Assembly: GCF_034718895.1 (NCBI RefSeq)
Contig: NZ_JAYERP010000001.1
Location: 3,695,501 to 3,759,500, forward strand
DNA from: Paenibacillus phoenicis
GTDB lineage: Bacteria; Bacillota; Bacilli; Paenibacillales; Paenibacillaceae
DNA length: 64,000 bases
Direction: 5' to 3'
The notes beneath the pieces were generated by a model. It saw only the letters and a list, made by a program, of their open reading frames with translations. It was not told where the DNA came from and did no database searches. This document shows, piece by piece, positions 33,086-41,074 of this stretch (position 1 is its first letter; every line of letters begins with the position of its first letter). Made by a program: the position numbers and the translations under genes.

Positions 33086-33118
33086 TACTGAAAACGTGAT
33101 AATGACGCGGTTTACGAG

Positions 33119-33182
33119 TGATGGCGGAGAGGGTGGGATTCGAACCCACGCACGCCTTGCGACGCCTAGTTGATTTCGAGTC
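33119..33182 (-). repeat. Attachment-site direct repeat within the intact tRNA-Ser
   Basis: The 64-bp sequence is identical to 15944-16007 and covers the tRNA from the anticodon loop to its 3' end. The element thus restores a complete tRNA gene at this junction. Confidence 0.95.
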
Positions 33183-33212
33183 AACCCCCTTGGGCCTCTT
33201 GGGTACCTCTCC
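33122..33212 (-). tRNA. tRNA-Ser (anticodon CGA)
   Basis: A 91-nt class II tRNA with acceptor stem GGAGAGG/CCTCTCC, encoded GCCA end, anticodon stem-loop TTGA-CTCGAAA-TCAA giving anticodon CGA (codon UCG), a long variable arm (TAGGCGTCGCAAGGCGTGC) and the T-loop GGTTCGAATCC. Its 3' half is supplied by the integrated element. Confidence 0.95.
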
Positions 33213-33282
33213 ACAGCAAGAATGATTGTACCATGAATTCATTCCGATTGCAATAGAGAGTACCCTTCATCCCATAAATTAC

Positions 33283-33525
33283 TTATTCTCCAGGTGGTGA
33301 TTGCCCGTCCGACGCCGTATTTTCTGGTGCTAGAGCCGCCGACCGGAGCACTTTGCGCATATTCTTCTCGAACTTCGCCCGAGGCACCAACACGCTGTGT
33401 TTGCAGCCGATACATTTAATGCGGATATCCATGCCCATCCGGATAATTTCCATTTCGTTGCTCCCGCAAGGATGGTTTTTCTTCATTTGTACAATATCGC
33501 CTAATTGAAAGGATTTCCGCTCCAT
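33283..33525 (-). CDS. DUF951 family protein
   Basis: The 80-residue protein shows the DUF951 core: FQLGDIVQMKKNHPCGSNEMEIIRMGMDIRIKCIGC, a small beta-rich domain with three conserved cysteines that may bind zinc or nucleic acid. A C-terminal extension (about 20 residues) is variable. GGGGGA precedes the ATG. It is followed by the tRNA-Ser gene on the same strand. In many Bacilli this family lies next to an MscS-type channel and yyaC, as here. Confidence 0.85.
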   Translation of the reverse strand: MERKSFQLGDIVQMKKNHPCGSNEMEIIRMGMDIRIKCIGCKHSVLVPRAKFEKNMRKVLRSAALAPENTASDGQSPPGE

Positions 33526-33581
33526 CACACAATCCCCCGATCTTTTCTTGAATTTTTAATTTATTCCGAATAAATTGAACC

Positions 33582-34508
33582 CTAGATCTCTGCATGCCCG
33601 CGTTGGTTCTCCAACTCCTCCTGCTCCAGAGCTTCTTTGGCATAAGCGTGGATCTGACGTTCCACTTCCGATCGAATGGCTGGAGGACACTCCACCGCAA
33701 TTCGAATCACGTACTCGCTCGCTGTTAACGACTGAATGCCCAGCACATTCGGAACCTGAGGGATCCCCTCCTTCTCCTCTTTCAGGCGCTGCATGGCCCT
33801 TCTGAGCAGCTCTACGCTGTCCTCCAGCTTCCTTGAGTTGCTAAACGGCAAGTCGACCACCGCCAATGCGGTTCCCACGGAGTAATTCGTTACGTTCGTG
33901 ATCATCCCGTTAGGGATGATGTGGACCTCTCCCGTGTAGCTCACTAACCGAGTGGAGCGCAGCCCAATCATCTCTACCGTCCCCTTCAGACTTCCGGTTT
34001 GAATGACATCACCAACAGCAAACTGATCCTCCAGAATGATAAAAAAGCCGGTAATAACATCCTTCACCAAGCTCTGGGCACCAAAACCGATTGCAAGGCC
34101 AAGAACTCCGGCACCCGCTAGCAACGGCGCCAGATCAAACCCAAGCTCCCCCATCACTAACATGACCATAATAAAATTGCTGGTGATGGTGGTGACATTC
34201 TTGAGCAGTTCACCAACCGTAACTAACCGTCGCGGGTTCATCTGCAACCGGCTCTTCTCCCTCTTCTGCAACGATCGATCGATTAAGCGGAATACGATAT
34301 GAACGAACAATCGGGTGAGGGTGAAAATAATGATAATTTTGATCCCGGCATAAAGCACGTTCATCCACATATCCATATCTGTAAACCAATTCCATATCTT
34401 ATCTTTCCAGGTCGTCACCGTTTCGGCAGCATCCTGGATCACTTCCGGTTCTTTTGCCAGTAACATATCTATCAATCCTTTTTGAGATTTCATCAATGTA
34501 TCATCCAT
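33582..34508 (-). CDS. Small-conductance mechanosensitive channel (MscS family)
   Basis: This membrane channel opens on hypo-osmotic stress. Three membrane helices (about 45-145) include the pore segment GAGVLGLAIGFGAQSLVKDVITGFF. The beta domain has EDQFAVGDVIQTGSLKGTVEMIGLRSTRL and IPNGMITNVTNYS, the classic MscS signatures. It has about 308 residues with an acidic C-terminal end. The ATG at 34508 is chosen; a TTG nine bases earlier is possible. Similar to B. subtilis YkuT/YhdY-type channels. Confidence 0.9.
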   Translation of the reverse strand: MDDTLMKSQKGLIDMLLAKEPEVIQDAAETVTTWKDKIWNWFTDMDMWMNVLYAGIKIIIIFTLTRLFVHIVFRLIDRSLQKREKSRLQMNPRRLVTVGELLKNVTTITSNFIMVMLVMGELGFDLAPLLAGAGVLGLAIGFGAQSLVKDVITGFFIILEDQFAVGDVIQTGSLKGTVEMIGLRSTRLVSYTGEVHIIPNGMITNVTNYSVGTALAVVDLPFSNSRKLEDSVELLRRAMQRLKEEKEGIPQVPNVLGIQSLTASEYVIRIAVECPPAIRSEVERQIHAYAKEALEQEELENQRGHAEI

Positions 34509-34520
34509 GGCCGTCAAGCC

Positions 34521-34775
34521 CTAAAGCTTGATGCTATGATAGCCCATCCCGTCGTGGGAGTAAATCCCCCGTATCTCTACCGATTCCGAAGTGATGATCT
34601 CTTTAACTACCTCCAAATCGTTTTGGGGAAAACGAATCGACAACGCACATCCTGCGGTGATTTCTTTGGGAGTAGGAAATAAATCGATATCTACCTCAGC
34701 ATACTCCAGCAGCATCTCCGCACGCAGCGCCTGCTGTGTTGAATCAAACGCCATCACCAGCCAGTCCTCTTCCAT
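34521..34775 (-). CDS. DUF3343 protein (putative Se/S carrier)
   Basis: The 84-residue protein matches the DUF3343 family: MAFDSTQQALRAEMLLE, then PTPKEITAGCALSIRF with its conserved glycine-cysteine. Members are described as putative selenium or sulfur carriers and often accompany cysteine-desulfurase-like proteins, one of which is encoded 2 kb away. AGGAGAGG precedes the ATG. It lies 12 bp upstream of the channel gene and may be co-transcribed with it. Confidence 0.85.
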   Translation of the reverse strand: MEEDWLVMAFDSTQQALRAEMLLEYAEVDIDLFPTPKEITAGCALSIRFPQNDLEVVKEIITSESVEIRGIYSHDGMGYHSIKL

Positions 34776-34904
34776 TCAGATTCCTCTCCTTTTGTCCATT
34801 AAGACTTTTGTACGAGTATATAATACGCATTTCTTCCATATACTATCTACTAAATCTATAAAGTGCAGCATGCGCACTTGATCTTCAGCGGAAAGGAAGA
34901 TTCC

Positions 34905-35513
34905 ATGTCACAGATTCAACCGACCATTCCAGGACAAGAAATTCCTTATTTAAAAATCCTTCATACCGAACCCGGCATTCATTCGGCCATCATTCACCGG
35001 TTGCTTCTGCATTTTGGACAGGTTACCCCAGGACAAGACATTGTTGTCGTTTGCATTGGAACCGATCGTTCCACCGGAGATTGCTTAGGCCCCCTGGTCG
35101 GCAGCGCGTTGGCGAAGTATCAATGCCCGTATTTTCACCTTTACGGCACACTCGATGAGCCTGTACATGCCATGAATCTAAGAGAAACCTTAGATGAAAT
35201 CCACGCTCGGTTCGCTAACCCTTATATTATCAGCATTGACGCCTGCCTCGGTCAGACATCCAGCGTTGGATCCATCCAAGTGGTGCAAGGCCCCCTCCGC
35301 CCTGGAGCAGGGGTGAATAAAGAATTACCGCCGGTCGGCGATATCCATCTTACGGGCATCGTCAATGTCGGCGGCTTCATGGAATACTTCGTATTGCAAA
35401 ACACACGTCTCAGTCTAGTTATGCGTCTTTCAGAGATTATATCAAAATGCTTGTATACCGCGATTAAAGAGTGGACTCAAGGGTCTATTTCCTTAGCCCG
35501 GCGAGAGCTATAG
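34905..35513 (+). CDS. yyaC: Spore protease YyaC
   Basis: YyaC is a sporulation protein related in fold to the germination protease. The conserved segments VVCIGTDRSTGDCLGPLVGSAL and YIISIDACLGQTSSVGSIQV are present. At 202 residues from the ATG with GGAAAGGAAG upstream it is full length. It is on the plus strand, against its neighbours, and its end overlaps the DUF4446 gene by 29 bp in convergent orientation. Its presence supports a spore-forming host. Confidence 0.9.
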   Translation: MSQIQPTIPGQEIPYLKILHTEPGIHSAIIHRLLLHFGQVTPGQDIVVVCIGTDRSTGDCLGPLVGSALAKYQCPYFHLYGTLDEPVHAMNLRETLDEIHARFANPYIISIDACLGQTSSVGSIQVVQGPLRPGAGVNKELPPVGDIHLTGIVNVGGFMEYFVLQNTRLSLVMRLSEIISKCLYTAIKEWTQGSISLARREL

Positions 35514-35985
35514 CTTCCCGTTCTTCCGGAGAAAGCGCATGCGGTGACTCCCCTTTCTCCAAGCCCTTAGCATAAACAAAAGAACCATCACGGTTATACA
35601 GGCCAGTGAGGACCACGCCATCTTGCTGATCATTAACGATCGCAATGGAGAAGCTCAGGTCGTTTCCCTTTTCACCGAAAGCATTGTAGCGTTTGATACC
35701 AATTTTAGATTTTTGCATAGGCATCCATTTTTGGATTTGTGCAAGCTGTTGCTTCTGTTCTTCCTGGACGTCTTCGATTTTGTCCTGCTGCATCTTCAAA
35801 TCGATCAGCAAGGTCTCCAGATCTTGTACGCCAGTACCTTTCATCATCAGTTCGTATCTTTGCTTCATCTTGCGAAGCTTACTTCCCTGAATCAGATTCC
35901 AGATCAACATCCAAAGGATCAGGAGAACCAAACCTCCAACGATCCAGCTTAGTTGCTCAAAGATGAGATCATTCCATTCCCGCAT
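35485..35985 (-). CDS. DUF4446 membrane protein
   Basis: One N-terminal membrane helix (IVGGLVLLILWMLIWNLI) is followed by a coiled coil (about 40-95) and a small beta domain with KIGIKRYNAFGEKGNDLSFSIAIVNDQQDGVVLTGLYNRD, diagnostic of DUF4446. The function is unknown. It has 166 residues with GAGGAG upstream of the ATG. The family typically sits near yyaC and parB in Bacilli. Confidence 0.88.
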   Translation of the reverse strand: MREWNDLIFEQLSWIVGGLVLLILWMLIWNLIQGSKLRKMKQRYELMMKGTGVQDLETLLIDLKMQQDKIEDVQEEQKQQLAQIQKWMPMQKSKIGIKRYNAFGEKGNDLSFSIAIVNDQQDGVVLTGLYNRDGSFVYAKGLEKGESPHALSPEEREAIALAGLRK

Positions 35986-36013
35986 GCGACTTTCTACTCC
36001 TCTGTGCTTGAGA

Positions 36014-37174
36014 TCAGTTCACCATTTTATGAATTGCATCAATTAATGTTTGAAGATCTGCCTCGGTCGTCAGATAACCTACGCTGGCGCGAACCGCTCC
36101 GCCCTCCAGCGTGCCGGCAGTTTGATGGCCTAACGGTGTGCAGTGATACCCTGCACGAACCGCGATGCCATATTCCCGATCCAGCACAAACGCGACTTCC
36201 GAGGCATCCCGTCCTTCGATTGTAAACGAGACGATACCCGTTCGAGGCTGACCGATCTCCGGACCGATCAGACGAACGCCAGGAACCTTTTGCAGTTCCT
36301 TCATTAAAAACTGGGTTAACTCCCACTCGTGACGATGAATCTGTTCCACGCCACGTTCAAGCACCATTTCTACCCCAGCACCTAACCCGGCAATCCCTGG
36401 AGTATTCACAGTGCCCGCTTCATACCGGTCAGGACGAACAGACGGCTGCTCGATTTCTTCGGATTGACTGCCAGTTCCTCCATGCATCAGCGGCTCCAGG
36501 TCAATATCCGGGTGAATATATAATCCTCCTGTACCTTGAGGTCCAAGTAGCCCTTTATGCCCTGGAAAAGCAAGCAAGTCGATCCCCATCTCTTGAACGT
36601 TTACCGGATAGCACCCTGCCGTTTGCGCAGCATCCACCATTAGAATCGCTCCGTGCGCATGAGCCATCTGGCTTAAAGCTTGAACTGGCAAAATACATCC
36701 CAACAAGTTCGAGCTGTGGGAACATACAAGTAAACGTGTGTGGGGGCGGAAAAGATTCTCCACCTGCTGCAAATCTAATTGACCGCGTGGATCCACCTCA
36801 GCATAATCCACTTCGATACCTGCGGTCCGCTTCAAGAACTCAAGTGGACGCCTTACCGAATTATGTTCAACGGTTGTCGCCACCACATGATCCCCTGGTT
36901 TTAGCCATCCCTTGATGGCTAAATTTAAAGCTGAAGTTGTGCTGGAGGTCAACACAATATCATTGGGATTGGAGACCCCAAATAGCTGGGCAAGCTTGAC
37001 GCGCGTGTTGTACAGCACCCTCCCCGCTTGGAGCGCCATCCCATGATTTCCACGTCCTGCATTGGCAGCTGGTCCGTTTAGTATTTCCAACATCGCTTCT
37101 CCTACCCTAGGAGGTTTTGGCCAAGATGTAGCCGCATGATCCAGATAGATAACGGATTTCTTCTCGTGCAACAC
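36014..37174 (-). CDS. Cysteine desulfurase family protein (class V aminotransferase)
   Basis: This PLP enzyme likely removes sulfur or selenium from (seleno)cysteine. It starts IYLDHAATSWPKPP, with the class V features HNSVRRPL, the segment ending FPGHKGLLGPQGTGGLYI in which the PLP-binding Lys lies, and RAGYHCTPLGHQTAGT with the active-site Cys. It has 386 residues; GTG start with AAGGAGGGG upstream. It belongs to the subfamily often paired with DUF3343. It lies between the yyaC group and parB and is separately transcribed from them. Confidence 0.88.
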   Translation of the reverse strand: MLHEKKSVIYLDHAATSWPKPPRVGEAMLEILNGPAANAGRGNHGMALQAGRVLYNTRVKLAQLFGVSNPNDIVLTSSTTSALNLAIKGWLKPGDHVVATTVEHNSVRRPLEFLKRTAGIEVDYAEVDPRGQLDLQQVENLFRPHTRLLVCSHSSNLLGCILPVQALSQMAHAHGAILMVDAAQTAGCYPVNVQEMGIDLLAFPGHKGLLGPQGTGGLYIHPDIDLEPLMHGGTGSQSEEIEQPSVRPDRYEAGTVNTPGIAGLGAGVEMVLERGVEQIHRHEWELTQFLMKELQKVPGVRLIGPEIGQPRTGIVSFTIEGRDASEVAFVLDREYGIAVRAGYHCTPLGHQTAGTLEGGAVRASVGYLTTEADLQTLIDAIHKMVN

Positions 37175-37328
37175 GTTCCCCTCCTTAGGATCAGGTATAA
37201 GTTTGATTTGGATTTCAGTTCTATGATCCGTTCCAGTTCAATCGGATGCCAGACCAAGAAATGACATACCCTCCTTCTGAAGCCCCCCACTTTTAGGAGC
37301 TGTCCAAAAGTTGGATATGTCATTTCAT

Positions 37329-38174
37329 TTATCCCGAAGTCAACATATCAAGCAGCCGTTGCAAATCCTGCTGGCTGTAATAGTTAATTTCGATTTTACC
37401 CTTGTCTTTATTTGCTTTAATTTTGACTGTCGTCTTATATCGTTCACGCAGACTCTCTTCTACTTCTTCGATATAGGGGTCGCGTTTCTTCCCAGCCGGT
37501 TTTGGTTTTTCCTGCTTTTTGCGATCCAGTTGTTGCACCGCATTTTCCAGATCACGAACGCTCCATTCATGATCGATACATTGCTGGGCCAACTGCTTAA
37601 TCGTATCTGGATCCTTCAACCCAACCAAAGCTCGGGCATGTCCCATCGATAATGTTCCACGTGAAACACATTCCTTCACTTCATCCGGCAAGGAAAGCAA
37701 CCGCAAAAAATTCGCGATATGAGAACGAGACTTCCCTACCTTCAACGAAAGCTCTTCCTGTGTTAGCTGGAATTGATCCATCAACCCTTGGTACGCAACC
37801 GCTACTTCCATCGCGTTTAGATTTTCCCGCTGCAGGTTCTCGATGAGTGCAATTTCCATGACCTGTTGATCTGAAAAACTCCGAACAACGGCCGGGATGG
37901 TTGCATTACCGCAGTATTGCGATGCACGGAACCGGCGCTCCCCTGCGATAATTTCATAACCTTTGAGTACGCTGCGTACAATAATCGGTTGAATAACCCC
38001 ATGTTGCCGAATCGATTCGGCCAACTCCCGTATAGCCTCCTCATCAAAGGTCTTGCGTGGTTGATACGGGTTGGCACGAAGTTGGTTAAGTGGGATCTCT
38101 ATAACCTTATCATCATCCTGAATAGACAGTGCCGGGATCAGAGCATCCAATCCTTTGCCCAATCGTTTACTCAT
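37329..38174 (-). CDS. parB: Chromosome partition protein ParB (Spo0J)
   Basis: ParB is the CTP-dependent clamp that loads at parS and recruits SMC. The N-terminus [14 protein letters not shown] and the motifs [13 protein letters not shown] and GERRFRAS (CTP-binding) are visible, followed by the [27 protein letters not shown] and the C-terminal dimer domain. It has 281 residues. The start at 38174 overlaps the end of parA by 8 bp. The frame is open upstream but belongs to parA's shadow. A parS site lies inside the gene. Confidence 0.95.
   Translation of the reverse strand: MSKRLGKGLDALIPALSIQDDDKVIEIPLNQLRANPYQPRKTFDEEAIRELAESIRQHGVIQPIIVRSVLKGYEIIAGERRFRASQYCGNATIPAVVRSFSDQQVMEIALIENLQRENLNAMEVAVAYQGLMDQFQLTQEELSLKVGKSRSHIANFLRLLSLPDEVKECVSRGTLSMGHARALVGLKDPDTIKQLAQQCIDHEWSVRDLENAVQQLDRKKQEKPKPAGKKRDPYIEEVEESLRERYKTTVKIKANKDKGKIEINYYSQQDLQRLLDMLTSG
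37653..37668. promoter_or_regulatory. parS site
   Basis: TGTTCCACGTGAAACA is one base from the perfect palindromic parS consensus. It lies in the parB coding sequence, as in Bacillus. Confidence 0.9.
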
Positions 38175-38928
38175 AAGATACCACTTCCTTTGCCAACTCA
38201 AGATATACTTCCGCACCCTTCGAACGAGGGTCATACGTAATAATGGATTGACCATGGGACGGCGCTTCACTTAAACGCACATTACGTGGAATCACTGTTT
38301 TATATACCTTCTGCTGGAAGTACTTCTTAACCTCTTCAATGACTTGAATCCCCAGGTTTGTCCGAGCATCAAACATCGTTAATAAGACCCCTTCGATTTG
38401 CAGCGAAGTATTTAAATGCTTTTGAACCAATCTCACCGTATTTAATAACTGGCTAAGACCTTCCAAAGCGTAATATTCGCACTGAATAGGAATGAGTACG
38501 GAATCAGCGGCGGTCAAGGAGTTGATGGTTAGAATTCCAAGCGAAGGCGGGCAATCAATCAAAATATAATCGTATAAGTTCCGAATAGGCTGTAACGATT
38601 TCTTAAGTCTCACTTCACGCGAAATGGTTGGAACCAATTCGATTTCAGCCCCAGCCAGTTGAATTGTAGCCGGGATGATATGCAAATTTTCAATCTCCGT
38701 ATGTTCAATTGCTTCCTTTGGATGAACCTCATTAATCAGTACATCATAAATGCAATTCGCAACATCCGCTTTATTAATGCCAACACCACTTGTCGTATTC
38801 CCTTGGGGGTCAATATCGATCAGCAGCACTTTCTTTCCGATGGCAGCTAGTCCCGCTCCCAAATTGACAGAAGTCGTCGTCTTCCCGACGCCCCCTTTTT
38901 GGTTCGCTATGGCGATGATTTTAGACAA
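38167..38928 (-). CDS. parA: Chromosome partition ATPase ParA (Soj)
   Basis: The deviant Walker-A ATPase acts with ParB in origin segregation and, in Bacillus, regulates Dna[36 protein letters not shown] and [16 protein letters not shown] are all present. It has 253 residues. The start is TTG with GAGGTGA seven bases upstream. It overlaps parB by 8 bp and forms an operon with it. It is downstream of noc with a terminator and a DnaA box between. Confidence 0.95.
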   Translation of the reverse strand: MSKIIAIANQKGGVGKTTTSVNLGAGLAAIGKKVLLIDIDPQGNTTSGVGINKADVANCIYDVLINEVHPKEAIEHTEIENLHIIPATIQLAGAEIELVPTISREVRLKKSLQPIRNLYDYILIDCPPSLGILTINSLTAADSVLIPIQCEYYALEGLSQLLNTVRLVQKHLNTSLQIEGVLLTMFDARTNLGIQVIEEVKKYFQQKVYKTVIPRNVRLSEAPSHGQSIITYDPRSKGAEVYLELAKEVVSYE

Positions 38929-39101
38929 TCCAGTTCACCTCAATATAATAGAAGAATCTCTTTGTAGTACTCATGTACGCATTCTAGGCTGCAGCTACAA
39001 AAAGACCTATAGCAATGCGTGGTGAATACACCTGCCGGTCGATATCGATAGATGAGTAGCTATGAACCGATGTATCCATCCCATGTACATTAGGAAAATA
39101 A

Positions 39102-39110
39102 TTATCCACA
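39102..39110 (-). promoter_or_regulatory. DnaA box between noc and parA
   Basis: A perfect TTATCCACA, with TGTGCATAG directly adjoining. It could let DnaA influence the parA promoter. The interval 38,929-39,170 has no gene. Confidence 0.6.
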
Positions 39111-39170
39111 TGTGCATAGAAAGTTCAGCAATCACATGTTCACAACCAATCAAGAAAGACCGAAAAAGAA

Positions 39171-39200
39171 GCTGACCAGAACCTCGCGGTTAGGGTCAGC
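39171..39200 (-). terminator. Terminator of noc
   Basis: GCTGACC/GGTCAGC with a 16-base loop is followed by TTCTTTTTC on the minus strand, just after the noc stop codon. Confidence 0.75.
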
Positions 39201-39209
39201 GAGAGAAGT

Positions 39210-40034
39210 TTATGAACGTTTCGGGATCTGAATCACAATTTCATAATGATCCTCATGATCCTTTTCTTCCGTTTTAATTTGCAAACCAGAACCCGTAACC
39301 ATATCAATCGACTGGCGAATCGTATTTAGAGCCAATCGAACATCCTTGGTAAAGGAGATTCGTCTCGAAGGAGACTTTTTGTTTTTGGCTACTTCCTTAT
39401 AAAAGGCAATTCGGGCTTCCGTTTGTTTTACATTCAGCTCTTTGCTGATAATTTCACCCAACACCTTCAGTCGCAGCTCTTCCGAGTCCAAGGACAGCAA
39501 AGCACGCGCATGACGCTCTGTAATTTTCCGTTCCATCAGCGCATTTTTTACTTCATCCGGAAGTTGAAGCAGCCTGATCTTATTGGCGATCGTGGATTGG
39601 CTCTTCCCAAGACGTTGAGCCAAGCTCTCTTGTGTCAACTGATGCAAATCAATCAAATTTTGGTAAGCCATCGCCTCCTCAATCGAAGTCAGCCCTTCCC
39701 GTTGGAGATTTTCGATCAAAGCGATAGAAGCGGCTTGCGAATCATTGAAATCGCGCAAGATCGCAGGAATGGACTCCAAGCCCAGCTTTTTGACGGCACG
39801 CCAGCGACGCTCTCCGGCAATGATCTCATACTTCTCATTCCGGTACCGTACGACAATCGGTTGAATCACGCCATGAGTACGAATCGTTTGGCAGAGTTCA
39901 TCGATTTTCTCGTCGTCAAAGATCGTCCGCGGCTGATAAGGACTGCCGACAATTTCCCCCACCGGAATTTGTCTCACTTCATCTCCGCTATTTCGTTCGG
40001 TTAGCCCAAACAATTTAGAAAATTGTTCTTTCAT
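39210..40034 (-). CDS. noc: Nucleoid occlusion protein Noc
   Basis: Noc is a ParB paralogue that blocks division-septum formation over the chromosome. The start [15 protein letters not shown] resembles the amphipathic membrane-binding N-terminus of B. subtilis Noc, which favours 40034 over an upstream GTG at 40049. [14 protein letters not shown] and [10 protein letters not shown] (CTP-binding motifs) and the [27 protein letters not shown] follow. It has 274 residues. It differs from ParB by its N-terminus and position next to rsmG. Confidence 0.93.
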   Translation of the reverse strand: MKEQFSKLFGLTERNSGDEVRQIPVGEIVGSPYQPRTIFDDEKIDELCQTIRTHGVIQPIVVRYRNEKYEIIAGERRWRAVKKLGLESIPAILRDFNDSQAASIALIENLQREGLTSIEEAMAYQNLIDLHQLTQESLAQRLGKSQSTIANKIRLLQLPDEVKNALMERKITERHARALLSLDSEELRLKVLGEIISKELNVKQTEARIAFYKEVAKNKKSPSRRISFTKDVRLALNTIRQSIDMVTGSGLQIKTEEKDHEDHYEIVIQIPKRS

Positions 40035-40290
40035 TCCGTCGATTACCACCTAATTTCAAAGTGACATAAGGCCAAGCCTTACGGATCATCCCCGTGGGAT
40101 GACATTGCTCTAAACGAAATGCACGTTCGTTAAGGGTTTGTCCACCAAGATAACCGTGGCCTCGGAACGTCCATCCAACCCTCAACCAACCCGATATATC
40201 TATTCTACCACTTTTTCCTCTATAATCCTATTCTCTAATTTAGAGAAGTTATAGAAAAGAAGTAAGATTTGCCTGCAAACGGACAAAAAG

Positions 40291-40332
40291 CCCCCTTAGC
40301 GATGTTTCACGTGGAACATTTTGCTAAGGGGG
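40291..40332 (-). terminator. rsmG terminator with a parS site in its loop
   Basis: A perfect 10-bp stem (CCCCCTTAGC/GCTAAGGGGG) is followed on the minus strand by CTTTTTG. The 22-base loop contains TGTTTCACGTGGAACA (40303-40318), a parS site one base from consensus. Terminator and partition site are thus nested. Confidence 0.88.
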
Positions 40333-40348
40333 AAATTACTATGGTTGT

Positions 40349-41071
40349 TTAAACCAACGGCATTTTCGCTGGAATTCCCGCTTTTCGCGGATATTTTTGG
40401 GGCGTAGGGGCTGTTTTTTGAATCAGCACCAAATGGCGTTCGGAGTTTTCCAACGGGAGAGAAAATGCCGGTGTGCTGACCCATTTCCCTTTCAGCTCGG
40501 ATAAACTACGGGCCGCTTCCTTCACTTCATCCTCCGGATTACTCCCCTTCATGGCTACAAATAATCCACCTGGCTTCACAAACGGTAAACAAAACTCGTT
40601 AAGTATCGCCATTCGGGCAACAGCCCGGGCTGTAACCAAATCGAAAGCGTCACGAAGATCTTCCTGGCGTCCCAAATCCTCTGCACGTCCATGAAGCAGA
40701 CGCACCTGGTTCAACCCTAATTCATTCACCACATGCTGCAAGAACTGAATCCGTTTGTTTAACGAATCCACGATCGTGAGCTGTAAATGCGGAAAACAAA
40801 TTTTCAGGGGAATGCCGGGGAAACCTGCTCCGGATCCAATATCCGCCATGGACTCGATCTCCCCCATCGGGACATGAAAAGCCAGGCTAATCGAATCATA
40901 AAAATGCTTGATATAGACCTGCTCCCGTTCGGTGATCCCGGTGAGGTTCATTTTTTCGTTCCAAGAGACCAATTCTTCATAATAACGTTCAAATTGCTTG
41001 AGCTGCTCCTCCGACACCTCAATGCCATGTTCCTGTAGCAGCGAGCAAAACTGGGCTTGTATCGAATCCAA
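40349..41071 (-). CDS. rsmG: 16S rRNA m7G methyltransferase RsmG
   Basis: RsmG (GidB) methylates the N7 of a guanine in the 530 loop of 16S rRNA; its loss gives low-level streptomycin resistance. The SAM-binding motif MADIGSGAGFPGIPLKI and VTARAVARM are visible. It has 240 residues. The start is TTG with GGAGGGT upstream, 3 bp after mnmG. The order mnmE-mnmG-rsmG is standard. Confidence 0.95.
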   Translation of the reverse strand: MDSIQAQFCSLLQEHGIEVSEEQLKQFERYYEELVSWNEKMNLTGITEREQVYIKHFYDSISLAFHVPMGEIESMADIGSGAGFPGIPLKICFPHLQLTIVDSLNKRIQFLQHVVNELGLNQVRLLHGRAEDLGRQEDLRDAFDLVTARAVARMAILNEFCLPFVKPGGLFVAMKGSNPEDEVKEAARSLSELKGKWVSTPAFSLPLENSERHLVLIQKTAPTPQKYPRKAGIPAKMPLV

Positions 41072-41074
41072 TGG

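Larger units (their letters stand above)
15944..33182 (-). mobile_element. Integrated phage-related element (satellite-like) in tRNA-Ser
   Basis: A 17,175-bp element is bounded by 64-bp perfect direct repeats, one being the 3' part of the intact tRNA-Ser gene. It encodes a tyrosine integrase at the tRNA end, an XRE repressor with a divergent leftward gene block, a winged-helix putative replication protein preceded by tandem repeats, tail tape-measure and tail genes, and a small-terminase-like HTH protein at the far end. I found no capsid, portal, protease, large terminase, holin/endolysin pair or conjugation gene. This layout resembles Gram-positive phage-inducible islands but with tail genes. 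A deleted prophage is the alternative. Confidence 0.85.

Noticed and set aside
15944-33182. Integrative conjugative element
   Set aside because: No relaxase, coupling ATPase or type IV secretion genes were seen in the 17 kb, while phage tail genes are present.
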